DNA from: Symbioplanes lichenis
GTDB lineage: Bacteria; Actinomycetota; Actinomycetes; Mycobacteriales; Micromonosporaceae
DNA: 64,000 bases
NCBI RefSeq assembly: GCF_030709675.1
Contig: NZ_JAUZQD010000001.1
Coordinates: 62,001-126,000 of the forward strand
Direction: 5' to 3'
Each line of letters starts with the position of its first letter. Positions within the stretch are counted from its first letter, which is position 1. This document shows, piece after piece, positions 27,378 to 35,071 of this stretch. Made by a program: the position numbers and the translations under genes. The notes beneath the pieces are model-generated. The model searched no databases, was not told the DNA's origin, and was given only the letters and a program-made list of their open reading frames with translations.

Positions 27378-27674
27378 ATGGCTCACGAGGTTCCGGTGAC
27401 GCAGGCCCGCGCGGAGTTCGCCGATCTGATCAACCGGGCGTCCTACGGCGGCGAGCGCATCGTGGTCACCCGGCACGGCAAGCCCATCGCCGCGCTGATC
27501 TCGGCGGCCGACCTCGAGCGCCTGCAGCGCCTGGACGAGGCCGAGAGCAACCAGCAAGCGACGATCCTGCGGCTGGGCGGTGGTCCCTCCGCCTTCTCCG
27601 GTACGCCCGGAGCACCGGCCGCCCCGCGTCCGCTGGGTGCCGCGGCCCAGCACGACCCGCCCGCCTCGAGCTGA
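27378..27674 (+). CDS. Phd/YefM-type antitoxin, apparently orphan
   Basis: A 98-aa protein whose first 55 residues match Phd/YefM antitoxins: VPVTQARAEFADLINRASYGGERIVVTRHGKPIAALISAADLERL, the DNA-binding dimer domain. The C-terminal 45 residues are Gly/Pro/Ala-rich (GGGPSAFSGTPGAPAAPRPLG), unlike a typical toxin-binding tail. No Doc, YoeB or other toxin gene lies before or after it; the next gene is an oppositely oriented MFS transporter. It may be a solitary transcription factor or may act on a distant toxin. ATG 27378. Confidence 0.85.
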   Translation: MAHEVPVTQARAEFADLINRASYGGERIVVTRHGKPIAALISAADLERLQRLDEAESNQQATILRLGGGPSAFSGTPGAPAAPRPLGAAAQHDPPASS

Positions 27675-27722
27675 CCCGCGACGAGCCCGGCCGGCGCTTC
27701 GGAGCAGCACCGTCCGCCCGCC

Positions 27723-28925
27723 TCAGGCTGACGCGCGACGGGCCCGGGCGACCGCCACCACGCCCGCCGTGACCAGGCCCAGGAGCACCGTGCCGCCGCC
27801 CGCGACCAGGAACGCCGGCCGCGCCCCGTACGTCGTCACCAGCACTCCCCCGGCGCCCACGCCGACCGGCCCGGAGAGGATCAGCACGGTCCGCCGCGCC
27901 GCCAGCACCGACGCCAGCGCCTCGCGTGGCGCCGACCGCTGGAAGACCGCGAGCGTGATCGCGTGGTAGGGCGCGTAGACGAACCCCGCCACCGCCATGC
28001 ACCCGGCCGCGGCCACCACGGGCAGGTCCCACCCGAGCGGCAGCAGCGCCGCGCCCACCCCGAGGACGATGCCCGCCACGACCGGGCCCGCCGGCCAGTC
28101 CCGCAGCCAGCCGGCGAGCAGCCCGCCCGCGACGGCGCCGCCGCCGAAGGCCGTGAAGTACCACGCGAGCACCGTCGCGGGCGCCTGCTGCACGTCCGAC
28201 ACCAGCACGGGCAGCCCGACCTCCACCGGCCCGTACAGCGCGTAGAAGAGGAACGTCAGCCCGGCCAGCCCGAGCAGCCGCCGGTCGGCGAGCAGGACGC
28301 CGAAGCCCGGAGACCCCGGCTCGGATCGTGGCTGCCTGTCTCCGCCGAGCCCCCGGCACGTCACGGCCAGCACGGCGAAGCTGACGGCGTCGGCGGCGAG
28401 CACCCACGTCGCACCGACCCGCTCGATCAGCAGTCCCGCGAGCAGTGGACCGGCGAGCACCCCGGTCTGCCCGAGCATGGCGAGCAGCGCGTTCCCGGCG
28501 ACGTGGTCCCGCTCGGGGAGCAACTCCGCCAGCAGCGTGTACGTCCCGGAGGAGCCCCAGGCGTGCAGCAGCGACGACATCGCGAGCAGGATGACGTACA
28601 GGCTGATCGACAGTGACCCGGACGCGGCCGCGACCGGGATCGCCCCCAGCGTGACCGCGCGCAGCGTCGAGTCCCACGTGACGAGCTGGGCGCCGGGCCG
28701 ATCGCGGAGCAGCCGGGAGAAGAGGAAGGTGCCGGCCGCCCCCGGGAACGTGAACGCGGCCACCGCGAGGGCCACCCACAGGCCCCGATGCTCGTCCGGC
28801 GCGAGCTCCAGCGCGAGCCAGCTGACGGCGACGGCGCTCATCCCGTCCCCGAGCGCCGACGCGGCGTACCCCGGCAGCAGCCGGCGCACAGCGGGGTGCC
28901 GCAGCACCGGCCCGTACGGCGTCAT
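27723..28925 (-). CDS. MFS transporter
   Basis: A 400-aa major facilitator protein with about 12 hydrophobic segments, opening MTPYGPVLRHPAVRRLLPGYAAS and LGDGMSAVAVSWLALEL, the pattern of actinobacterial drug-efflux-like MFS (H+ antiporter family 3 type). Cytoplasmic loops contain RLLRDRP and RDWPAGP. ATG 28923-28925 with GAGGAG 8 nt upstream. Substrate unknown; no adjacent TetR regulator. It is separated by only a short gap from the antitoxin gene on the other strand. Confidence 0.9.
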   Translation of the reverse strand: MTPYGPVLRHPAVRRLLPGYAASALGDGMSAVAVSWLALELAPDEHRGLWVALAVAAFTFPGAAGTFLFSRLLRDRPGAQLVTWDSTLRAVTLGAIPVAAASGSLSISLYVILLAMSSLLHAWGSSGTYTLLAELLPERDHVAGNALLAMLGQTGVLAGPLLAGLLIERVGATWVLAADAVSFAVLAVTCRGLGGDRQPRSEPGSPGFGVLLADRRLLGLAGLTFLFYALYGPVEVGLPVLVSDVQQAPATVLAWYFTAFGGGAVAGGLLAGWLRDWPAGPVVAGIVLGVGAALLPLGWDLPVVAAAGCMAVAGFVYAPYHAITLAVFQRSAPREALASVLAARRTVLILSGPVGVGAGGVLVTTYGARPAFLVAGGGTVLLGLVTAGVVAVARARRASA

Positions 28926-29048
28926 GAAAGCTCCTCATCCACGTGTACGTCCTGTAAATATTGTACAGAACAAGTCCGGAGTGATCGGCGTCCAGGTCGG
29001 ACCGTCCGGATGGTGTGCCGCGGCGGCGGCCCGGCGTAACGTCCTCCT

Positions 29049-29282
29049 GTGGCCGCCGGACGACGCGAGACGCCGGTGACGACCGGGCGTGCGGTCCTCG
29101 CCGTCTGGGTCGTCGCCCCGCTCGCCGTGCTGCTCGGAGTGCTCGCCGCGGCGAACCGGCCGGGCGGCATCGTCGCCGCGGTGGTCGCCTTCGCCGTGCT
29201 CGGCGGGATGCTGGTCGCGCCTATCCTGCTCCGCCCGGGGGCCTCTCCCCGGCGAGCCGCCCCCGGTAACGACGGGCTCTGA
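29049..29282 (+). CDS. Possible small two-helix membrane protein
   Basis: A 77-aa reading frame with two predicted membrane helices (AVLAVWVVAPLAVLLGVLAA and IVAAVVAFAVLGGMLVAPILL) separated by NRPGG. Possible starts are GTG 29049 or GTG 29076; neither has a good ribosome binding site. Its last 62 bp overlap the end of the convergent membrane-protein gene, as seen for other gene pairs in this window. The hydrophobic pattern is convincing but such patterns occur in shadow frames of GC-rich genes, so this is tentative. Confidence 0.4.
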   Translation: MAAGRRETPVTTGRAVLAVWVVAPLAVLLGVLAAANRPGGIVAAVVAFAVLGGMLVAPILLRPGASPRRAAPGNDGL

Positions 29283-30027
29283 GCATCTGGAAGAGCCAGC
29301 CGATCGCCAGCCCGCCCAGCGACGCGACGATCGCCACGCCGGCCACAAGCAGGTCCTGAGCGACCGTCAGGTCGGGCGCATAGCGCCGCAGCATGAGAAA
29401 CAACATCAGGTAGAGCACCGAGACGGCGGCGGCGTTCGCGAGTCCCGCCCCCGTCCAGACGACGGCCTTCACCAGCAGGCGCACCTCGTGCTCCCACGCG
29501 TGCGGCGCCACCCGCGAGGCCGGCGGCTCGGGCGGCGGGACCGCCGGGCGTTCGGGCGGCGCCCGGTGCCGCAACCGCTCGTGCAGCGCCTGCTCGACCG
29601 CGGCCCGGACGGACGGCCCGAGGCGCGCCGGGTCGGCCGCCGGCCAGAGGGCGCCGTGCCGGTAGATCGTGTCCCGCACGACGGCGGCGCCGTTCCGGCG
29701 CAAGCTGTGGCGCTCCTTGCCGGTGAGCCCGTAGAACGCGCCGTGCTCGGCCAGGAACGCGTCGATGAGCCGGAAGATCAATTCGGAGAATTGCGCGACG
29801 GCGTGGACATAGGCCCGGGCGACCGGCGCGGCGTCCTCGTCCAGGACGGCGCTGTCGTCGAGGTCGATGAAGTCTTTCAGGCCGGGCTTGAGCCACTCCC
29901 GGGGAATGGGCACGCGACCGCTCAACAGACCGACAGTGAGGTCGCGGCGGTAACGGATCGAAAGACCGGTGAGCTCGTCCCGGATCAGTGATCCCTTTGT
30001 CTGTAGCGATGACGCGTCTGTGCCCAT
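29221..30027 (-). CDS. Unknown protein with two C-terminal membrane helices
   Basis: About 268 aa; family not recognised. The N-terminal 170 residues are soluble and charged (LTVGLLSGRVPIPREWLKPG, VRDTIYRHGALWPAAD), followed by a Pro-rich linker (PPERPAVPPPEPPASR) and two membrane helices at the end (AGLANAAAVSVLYLMLFLML and VAGVAIVASLGGLAIGWLF). ATG 30025-30027 is chosen for GGGGGTG upstream; the frame continues to 30114 but that would run through the AT-rich divergent promoter. It is transcribed divergently from the HTH-sensor/glycosyltransferase pair with a shared operator region, so it is probably functionally tied to them. Confidence 0.7.
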   Translation of the reverse strand: MGTDASSLQTKGSLIRDELTGLSIRYRRDLTVGLLSGRVPIPREWLKPGLKDFIDLDDSAVLDEDAAPVARAYVHAVAQFSELIFRLIDAFLAEHGAFYGLTGKERHSLRRNGAAVVRDTIYRHGALWPAADPARLGPSVRAAVEQALHERLRHRAPPERPAVPPPEPPASRVAPHAWEHEVRLLVKAVVWTGAGLANAAAVSVLYLMLFLMLRRYAPDLTVAQDLLVAGVAIVASLGGLAIGWLFQMLRARRYRGRLAGERPPGGAG

Positions 30028-30085
30028 GCGAACACCCCCGGCGCCGTGCTCTGCTATGCTGGCTTTTTGCCTGTCTAAACTAGAC

Positions 30086-30114
30086 TCAACTTGAATAAAC
30101 TTGATTTCAGTCAA
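30086..30114. promoter_or_regulatory. Palindromic TTGA/TCAA boxes in AT-rich divergent promoter
   Basis: The 190-bp gap 30028-30217 is far more AT-rich than its surroundings. It contains TCAACTTGA at 30086-30094 (perfect 9-bp palindrome) and TTGA-N6-TCAA at 30101-30114; another CTCAA lies at 30130-30134. They fit a dimeric HTH regulator site, likely for the adjacent XRE-type protein. Confidence 0.45.
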
Positions 30115-30217
30115 ATGGAATAGAGCTTAGCTCAATTTACTCCGCTCACTCTCAGGCGAACAAGACCTCACGGAGTGAGAACGCACGAGATCTCAGCAGC
30201 CGGGAGGGGCGGCCTTT

Positions 30218-31306
30218 ATGGCGACACCAGCGGCCGAGCAGCTGGCCCACCGGCTGCGGACGCTCAGGGACCAGTCGAAACTGACCCAGGGCGAGCTGGC
30301 GGCGATCTTCTCCGCAGACGGCCGGCAGGTGGGCGCCGCGGCCATCTCGTCCTGGGAACGGGTCAACAATCCCGCGCCCGTGCCCGAGAGCCGGCTCGAG
30401 CCCTACGCGCGCCTGCCCGCGCTGCGCGACGGCCGGCTGACCGGCCCCGACGAGCTGGCCCCGGAGCAGCGGCAGGCCTACGACACCCTGCTCCGCGAGC
30501 TGACCGCGCTCTCGGAGGAGGCCCGGGGCGGGTCACCGGCGGCCGACGCGGCGCGGGCCCCGACGGCCCGCTCGTGGTTCTTCTCGGACGGCGGGCCCGT
30601 CACGATCATCACGCCCGACGCCCCCTCCGACGCCAAGGGCCCGTACGGAGACGAGAGCAATCCCAATTACACCGCGCTGTACGAATCACTCGACCTGGAC
30701 GCCTTGATCGAATTGCACGGGCACGTCCGGGCGGAGAACGGGCTGTCGTTCCCGGTTCATTTCAAGCCGGCCGCGTCGGTCGAGAGCGACGATCTTTCCG
30801 GTCATCTGGTGCTGATCGGCGGCATCGCCTGGAATCCCGTAACCCGCCGGCTGCTCCGCGAGTTGGACTACCTGCCGGTGCGGCAGATGGCCGTCCCCGA
30901 GGTGAGCACCGGAGAGATCTTCGCCGTGGGGCACGGAGCGGCGGAGCGCCGTTTCCTGCCCGTTTTCTCGCAAGGCAACGGCGCCCCGGCGGGTGAGCTC
31001 GAGGAGGACGTCGGACTGCTGGCCCGGGTGCCCAATCCGTTCAACTCCAGCAAGACGCTGACCTTGTGCAACGGCATTCACAGCCGGGGCGTGCTGGGCG
31101 CGGTCCGGACCCTGACCGACGCGCGGATCCGCGAGGCGAACGAGGCCTATCTCGCCGCCCGGTTCCCACGCGGGAGATACGGGCTGCTCGTCCGCGTGCG
31201 CGTCTTCCACGGGGAGGCGTTGTCTCCTGACCTGCAGAACCAGGACAACATCCTGTACGCCTGGCCCGAGGGGCCCACGACCGAGACCCGCCGGGGGGCC
31301 GCATGA
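30218..31306 (+). CDS. XRE-type HTH protein fused to unknown sensor domain
   Basis: A 362-aa protein. Residues about 6-60 form an XRE/Cro-type helix-turn-helix (HRLRTLRDQSKLTQGELAAIF...AISSWERVN), about 85-120 a linker, and 125-350 an unassigned domain containing YGDESNPNYTALYESL, LDALIELHGHV and LVLIGGIAWN (197-206). The GG-hydrophobic-N signature looks like a ligand-binding loop; I cannot name the family. ATG 30218 has GGGAGGGG upstream. The stop overlaps the next start (ATGA at 31303-31306), so it is co-translated with the glycosyltransferase-like protein. Likely autoregulates through the adjacent palindromes. Confidence 0.75.
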   Translation: MATPAAEQLAHRLRTLRDQSKLTQGELAAIFSADGRQVGAAAISSWERVNNPAPVPESRLEPYARLPALRDGRLTGPDELAPEQRQAYDTLLRELTALSEEARGGSPAADAARAPTARSWFFSDGGPVTIITPDAPSDAKGPYGDESNPNYTALYESLDLDALIELHGHVRAENGLSFPVHFKPAASVESDDLSGHLVLIGGIAWNPVTRRLLRELDYLPVRQMAVPEVSTGEIFAVGHGAAERRFLPVFSQGNGAPAGELEEDVGLLARVPNPFNSSKTLTLCNGIHSRGVLGAVRTLTDARIREANEAYLAARFPRGRYGLLVRVRVFHGEALSPDLQNQDNILYAWPEGPTTETRRGAA

Positions 31307-32475
31307 GATCGAGAGCCGGGTCCCGGCCGGCGCAGCAGCGGGCCCACCACGACCGGCTGCTCCGCCGGATGGACTGGTCCCCCGCGCTGCGCCCGGCGGG
31401 CCGGCCGCTCGACGCGATCATCGTGCCCGCCTCCCGCCGCGCGGCCACCCTGACCGGCCTCATCGACCTGGCCGCGGCCTGCGGGACGACGCTTGTGGTG
31501 CTCGCCTCCCACGACTGCTCCGCCGATGACGTCGCCGGCCTCGTCGCGAGCCGGCCCGGGAGCGGGCGCGTCGTCGTCGCCCGGCTGCCACGGCACATCC
31601 CCGGGCTGAGCACCTCGGCGGAGACGTTCCGGGCGCTGAGCAACCACCGGTCGAGCAACCTCAGCCAGAAGCGCAACATCGGCCTGCTGCTCGCCCGTCA
31701 CCTCGGCTGGGACAAGATCATGTTCCTGGACGACGACATCATCGGCATCACCCCGGGCCACGTGACCCGGGTGGCGCACCACCTCGACCGCAACCGGTTC
31801 GCCGGGCTGCGGACGGTGAAGTTCCCGGACAACTCCGTGGTGTGCCACGCCAACCGGCTGACCGGGCGGCCGCAGGGCATCTTCGTCAGCGGCGCCGGCC
31901 TGGGCGTGAACACGTCCGGCGACAGTGCCCTCGAGGTCTTCCCGGACATCTACAACGAGGACTGGTTCGCCTTCGCCGGCGAGGCCCAGCGGGCCGGGGT
32001 CGCGCACGTCGGCGACGTGGGCCAGCTCGAGTTCAACCCCTTCGAGGACCCGGGCCGCGCCGCCTCGGAGGAGTTCGGCGATCTGCTCGCCGAGGGCCTG
32101 TTCTCCCTCTTCAACGATGTCGGCAGCCTGCACCAGGCCGGTGAGGGCTACTGGGAGGCCTTCATCGGCGAGCGCCACCGGCTCATCGAGGACGTGATGA
32201 ACCGGCTGTCCGACGACACCCACCAGGCCATCCAGGCCTGGAAGGCGCTCCACGACGCGACCCGGCAGCTGGCGAGCATCACCGCCGCCGACTGCGTGAC
32301 CTTCCTCGAGACCTGGCAGGAGGACCGGACCCGCTTCGGCGACCGCAGCCGCAAGGCCGCCCGGCAGCGGCTCGGTCTCGCCGACGCCTTCGCCGCCCTG
32401 GGCGTCGAGCGCTGGCGGGAGGCCCGGTTCGGTGTCGCCGGCCCGCCGGTCATGCCGGGTGTGACTTGCCGCTGA
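31303..32475 (+). CDS. GT-A fold glycosyltransferase-like protein
   Basis: A 390-aa protein with features of GT-A/GT2 nucleotide-sugar transferases: LDAIIVPASRRAATLTGLIDLAA at the N-terminus, QKRNIGLLLARHLGWDKIMFLDDD with the DDD metal motif at 143-145, and GAGLGVNTS followed by NEDWF, a typical acceptor/catalytic segment. No signal peptide or membrane helix is seen, so it acts in the cytoplasm. It is coupled to the HTH protein by an ATGA overlap, an unusual pairing. Substrate unknown. The C-terminal 130 residues are helical (EDVMNRLSDDTHQAIQAWK). The 3' end overlaps the convergent GNAT gene by 26 bp. Confidence 0.75.
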   Translation: MRSRAGSRPAQQRAHHDRLLRRMDWSPALRPAGRPLDAIIVPASRRAATLTGLIDLAAACGTTLVVLASHDCSADDVAGLVASRPGSGRVVVARLPRHIPGLSTSAETFRALSNHRSSNLSQKRNIGLLLARHLGWDKIMFLDDDIIGITPGHVTRVAHHLDRNRFAGLRTVKFPDNSVVCHANRLTGRPQGIFVSGAGLGVNTSGDSALEVFPDIYNEDWFAFAGEAQRAGVAHVGDVGQLEFNPFEDPGRAASEEFGDLLAEGLFSLFNDVGSLHQAGEGYWEAFIGERHRLIEDVMNRLSDDTHQAIQAWKALHDATRQLASITAADCVTFLETWQEDRTRFGDRSRKAARQRLGLADAFAALGVERWREARFGVAGPPVMPGVTCR

Positions 32476-32932
32476 GCCGCAGCCGTTCCTCGATGCGGCC
32501 CCGGCCGTCGAGGACCTGGCGCTCGAAGGTCGGCTCGAACCCGAGCGAGAGATAGAGCCGGAGGGCGGCCGCGTTCGGCTGGATCACCCAGACCAGGATG
32601 TCCCGCCCCGGCTCGCTGTCGACGAGCAGCCGCACCAGCGCCGACGCGATGCCCCGGCGCCGCCGGTCCGGGCGCGTCCAGACCGACTCGATGTGCAGGC
32701 CGTCGGGGTTGTCCGTCAGCCGGGCCAGCCCCGCCACCGCGCCGGCCGACCGGGCCACCGCCCACCGCCCGGTCTCGCAGGACCGCCGCCAGCGCCCCGC
32801 GCCCCACGACGACTCGTGCGGCCGCGCCGGGAGGAAATGCTGCGGCGCGTCCCGCAGAGCCGCCAGGCGCGCCGCCCGGGCCAGCCGCCATCCCGCCGGG
32901 CGCAGCAGCCGGAGATCACTTTCCTCGGTCAT
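32450..32932 (-). CDS. GNAT family N-acetyltransferase
   Basis: A 160-aa GCN5-related acetyltransferase. The acetyl-CoA loop is RRRRGIASALV (Q/RxxGxA/G pattern) preceded by the IESVWTRPDR strand, with WVIQPNAAALRLYLSLGFEPT as the following helix and the LGFE turn. ATG 32930-32932 has GGGGAC just upstream; a longer frame to 32977 is less likely. Acceptor unknown. It overlaps the GT-like gene end convergently by 26 bp. Confidence 0.88.
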   Translation of the reverse strand: MTEESDLRLLRPAGWRLARAARLAALRDAPQHFLPARPHESSWGAGRWRRSCETGRWAVARSAGAVAGLARLTDNPDGLHIESVWTRPDRRRRGIASALVRLLVDSEPGRDILVWVIQPNAAALRLYLSLGFEPTFERQVLDGRGRIEERLRLSGKSHPA

Positions 32933-33063
32933 CGTCCCCAATGTACTTTCCGCGCGCCCGCGCCACTGCTTTGACAATTATCCATGCACATGTGTGGCAT
33001 TCATCTGGCACTATCCGGGGCCGCGGCGGGCGGCGCCGCGGAATTGCCAGAGAAGGGTTCTGC

Positions 33064-34797
33064 ATGCCACATCTCTCCAGGCGTCTCCTGAGTGCCGGGC
33101 TGATCGCCGGTGTGCTGGTCACCGGGCTCGCGGCGCCCGCGGCGGCGGCCACCAAGACCGACAAGACCAGCACGCTGGAGCGCAAGCGGGTCGACAGTGT
33201 GCCGACGCCGAAGCTCGGCTGGTACAAGTGCTACGACTACGCCGAATGCGCGACCACGAAGCTGCCGCTGGACTACGACCAGCCCCAGGGCGCGAAGACC
33301 GAGATCGCCCTCGTACGGATCAAGGCGAAGGACCAGAAGCACAAGCTCGGCAGCCTGTTCCTCAACCCCGGCGGTCCCGGCGGCTCCGGCACGAGCATCG
33401 CGCTCGCGGCGCCGAACTTCCTGAGCCCGGCGCTGCTGCAGAAGTTCGACGTCATCGGCGTCGACCCGCGCGGCGTCGCGAACAGCGCCAACGTCAAGTG
33501 CTTCAAGTCGGTCAAGGACCAGAGCGCCGTGCTCGGCCAGATGAACGTCGCCTTCCCGTACGGCAAGACCGAGGAGGCCCGGTACGTCAAGGGCGCCAAG
33601 CAGCTCGGCCGGGCGTGCTCGACGACCGGCAAGCCGCTGTCGGGTGCCATGTCGACGGCTGAGGTCGTACGGGACATGGATGTTCTTCGCCGGGCCGTCG
33701 GCGACAAGAAGCTGACCTACCTCGGCTTCAGCTACGGCACCGCGATCGGCCAGTACTACGCCAACATGTTCCCCGACCGCTTCCGCGCGATCGTGGTGGA
33801 CGGCGTGCTCGACCCGGAGCACTGGGTCGGCACCAAGAAGACCGCGAACCAGGAGCAGGACGAGCGGCTCAAGTCGGCCGACGGGGCGTACCGGGCGCTG
33901 CGTGAGATCCTGAAGCGCTGCGACAAGGCCGGCGAGAAGTACTGCGCGTTCGCGGCCGGCGACCCGGTCCAGAACTTCGAGAAGATCGCCCAGCAGCTGC
34001 GCAAGAAGCCGCTGGTGGTCACCGACGAGCTGGGCGACTACACCATCACGTACGCCGACTTCGTGGGCGGCATCCTCAGCGACCTGTACGACGTCGCGGC
34101 CGGCGACTACGTCACGCAGGACGCCGCGTTTATCCAGACGCTGCTGAGCTCCTCGTCGAAGGCCGCCCAGGCGACGGCGCGGGCCGGGCTGATCGCGCGG
34201 ATCCGGGCCAACCAGGCCAAGCAGCCGGGCCGCGACTTCCCGTACGACAACGGCTTCGAGACCTTCGCCGCGGTCGACTGCACCGACGGCCTGCACCCCA
34301 AGGACGCCGCCGCCTGGCCCGCCCTCATGGTCAAGGCCGACAAGCGCGCCCCGTACTTCGGCCGCGCCTGGGGCTGGGGCACCGCCCAGTGTGCCCGCAA
34401 CACGTGGACCGTCCGCGACGAGGACGCCTACACCGGACCGTGGACCCGCAAGACCGCCGCCCCGGTCCTCCTCGTCGGCACCCAGTGGGACCCGGCCACC
34501 GCCTACACCGACGCCGTCTCCGCCAGCAAGCGCCTCCCCAACAGCCGCCTGCTCTCCAGCACCAACTGGGGCCACACGTCCTACGGCACGTCGGCCTGCG
34601 CCACCGGCGCGATCGACACGTACCTGCTGAAGGGCACCCTGCCGGCCAAGGGCAAGCTCTGCCAGGGTGAGTACCAGCCCTTCCGCGAGCCCCTCGCCGA
34701 CGACAGCGCCACCACCCTGCGCGCCACCACCGCCGAAGCCCACCGCCCCCCGGTGAGCGGCCCGCCGATGGTCTCCACCCTCGCCGGCACCCGCTGA
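33064..34797 (+). CDS. Secreted alpha/beta hydrolase, tripeptidyl aminopeptidase type
   Basis: A 577-aa secreted alpha/beta-hydrolase like the Streptomyces tripeptidyl/prolyl aminopeptidases (S33). The signal peptide is RRLLSAGLIAGVLVTGLAAPAAAA. Markers are LFLNPGGPGGSG (oxyanion region), DVIGVDPRG, and the nucleophile elbow GFSYGTAIG (Ser). The catalytic Asp is in LLVGTQWDPATAY, and His in STNWGHTSYG. It trims peptides outside the cell and could work with the M4 protease. ATG 33064 with GAAGGG upstream. Followed by a strong terminator. Single gene. Confidence 0.92.
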   Translation: MPHLSRRLLSAGLIAGVLVTGLAAPAAAATKTDKTSTLERKRVDSVPTPKLGWYKCYDYAECATTKLPLDYDQPQGAKTEIALVRIKAKDQKHKLGSLFLNPGGPGGSGTSIALAAPNFLSPALLQKFDVIGVDPRGVANSANVKCFKSVKDQSAVLGQMNVAFPYGKTEEARYVKGAKQLGRACSTTGKPLSGAMSTAEVVRDMDVLRRAVGDKKLTYLGFSYGTAIGQYYANMFPDRFRAIVVDGVLDPEHWVGTKKTANQEQDERLKSADGAYRALREILKRCDKAGEKYCAFAAGDPVQNFEKIAQQLRKKPLVVTDELGDYTITYADFVGGILSDLYDVAAGDYVTQDAAFIQTLLSSSSKAAQATARAGLIARIRANQAKQPGRDFPYDNGFETFAAVDCTDGLHPKDAAAWPALMVKADKRAPYFGRAWGWGTAQCARNTWTVRDEDAYTGPWTRKTAAPVLLVGTQWDPATAYTDAVSASKRLPNSRLLSSTNWGHTSYGTSACATGAIDTYLLKGTLPAKGKLCQGEYQPFREPLADDSATTLRATTAEAHRPPVSGPPMVSTLAGTR

Positions 34798-34813
34798 CCC
34801 ACCCATAACACTC

Positions 34814-34845
34814 GAGCGCGGCGTCCCCTCGGGGGCGCCGCGCTC
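34814..34845 (+). terminator. GC-rich hairpin terminator after the peptidase
   Basis: GAGCGCGGCG (34814-34823) pairs perfectly with CGCCGCGCTC (34836-34845); the inner CCCC/GGGG can extend the stem to 14 bp around a 2-4 nt loop. It ends 16 nt after the stop codon region, before the dynamin operon. Confidence 0.85.
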
Positions 34846-35071
34846 GCGCCTTTCCACGCCTCTCACCCCGCTTCTGGTCCGCCTTCCGGGGTCGCCGTTC
34901 CGGACGGTTCCGGCGGCGGTCCCGGAATCGGATCCCTCGACCGAGCCGTTGTCCGCCCTGGTCGGGCAAGGGCCGGATACGGGTGTCTTCCCGGCGTCCC
35001 CGAACAGACCGTTGCTTCCGCCGACGACTTGGCAGAGCATTTTGTGACACCGTCACGGGAGCCCTGTCGCA

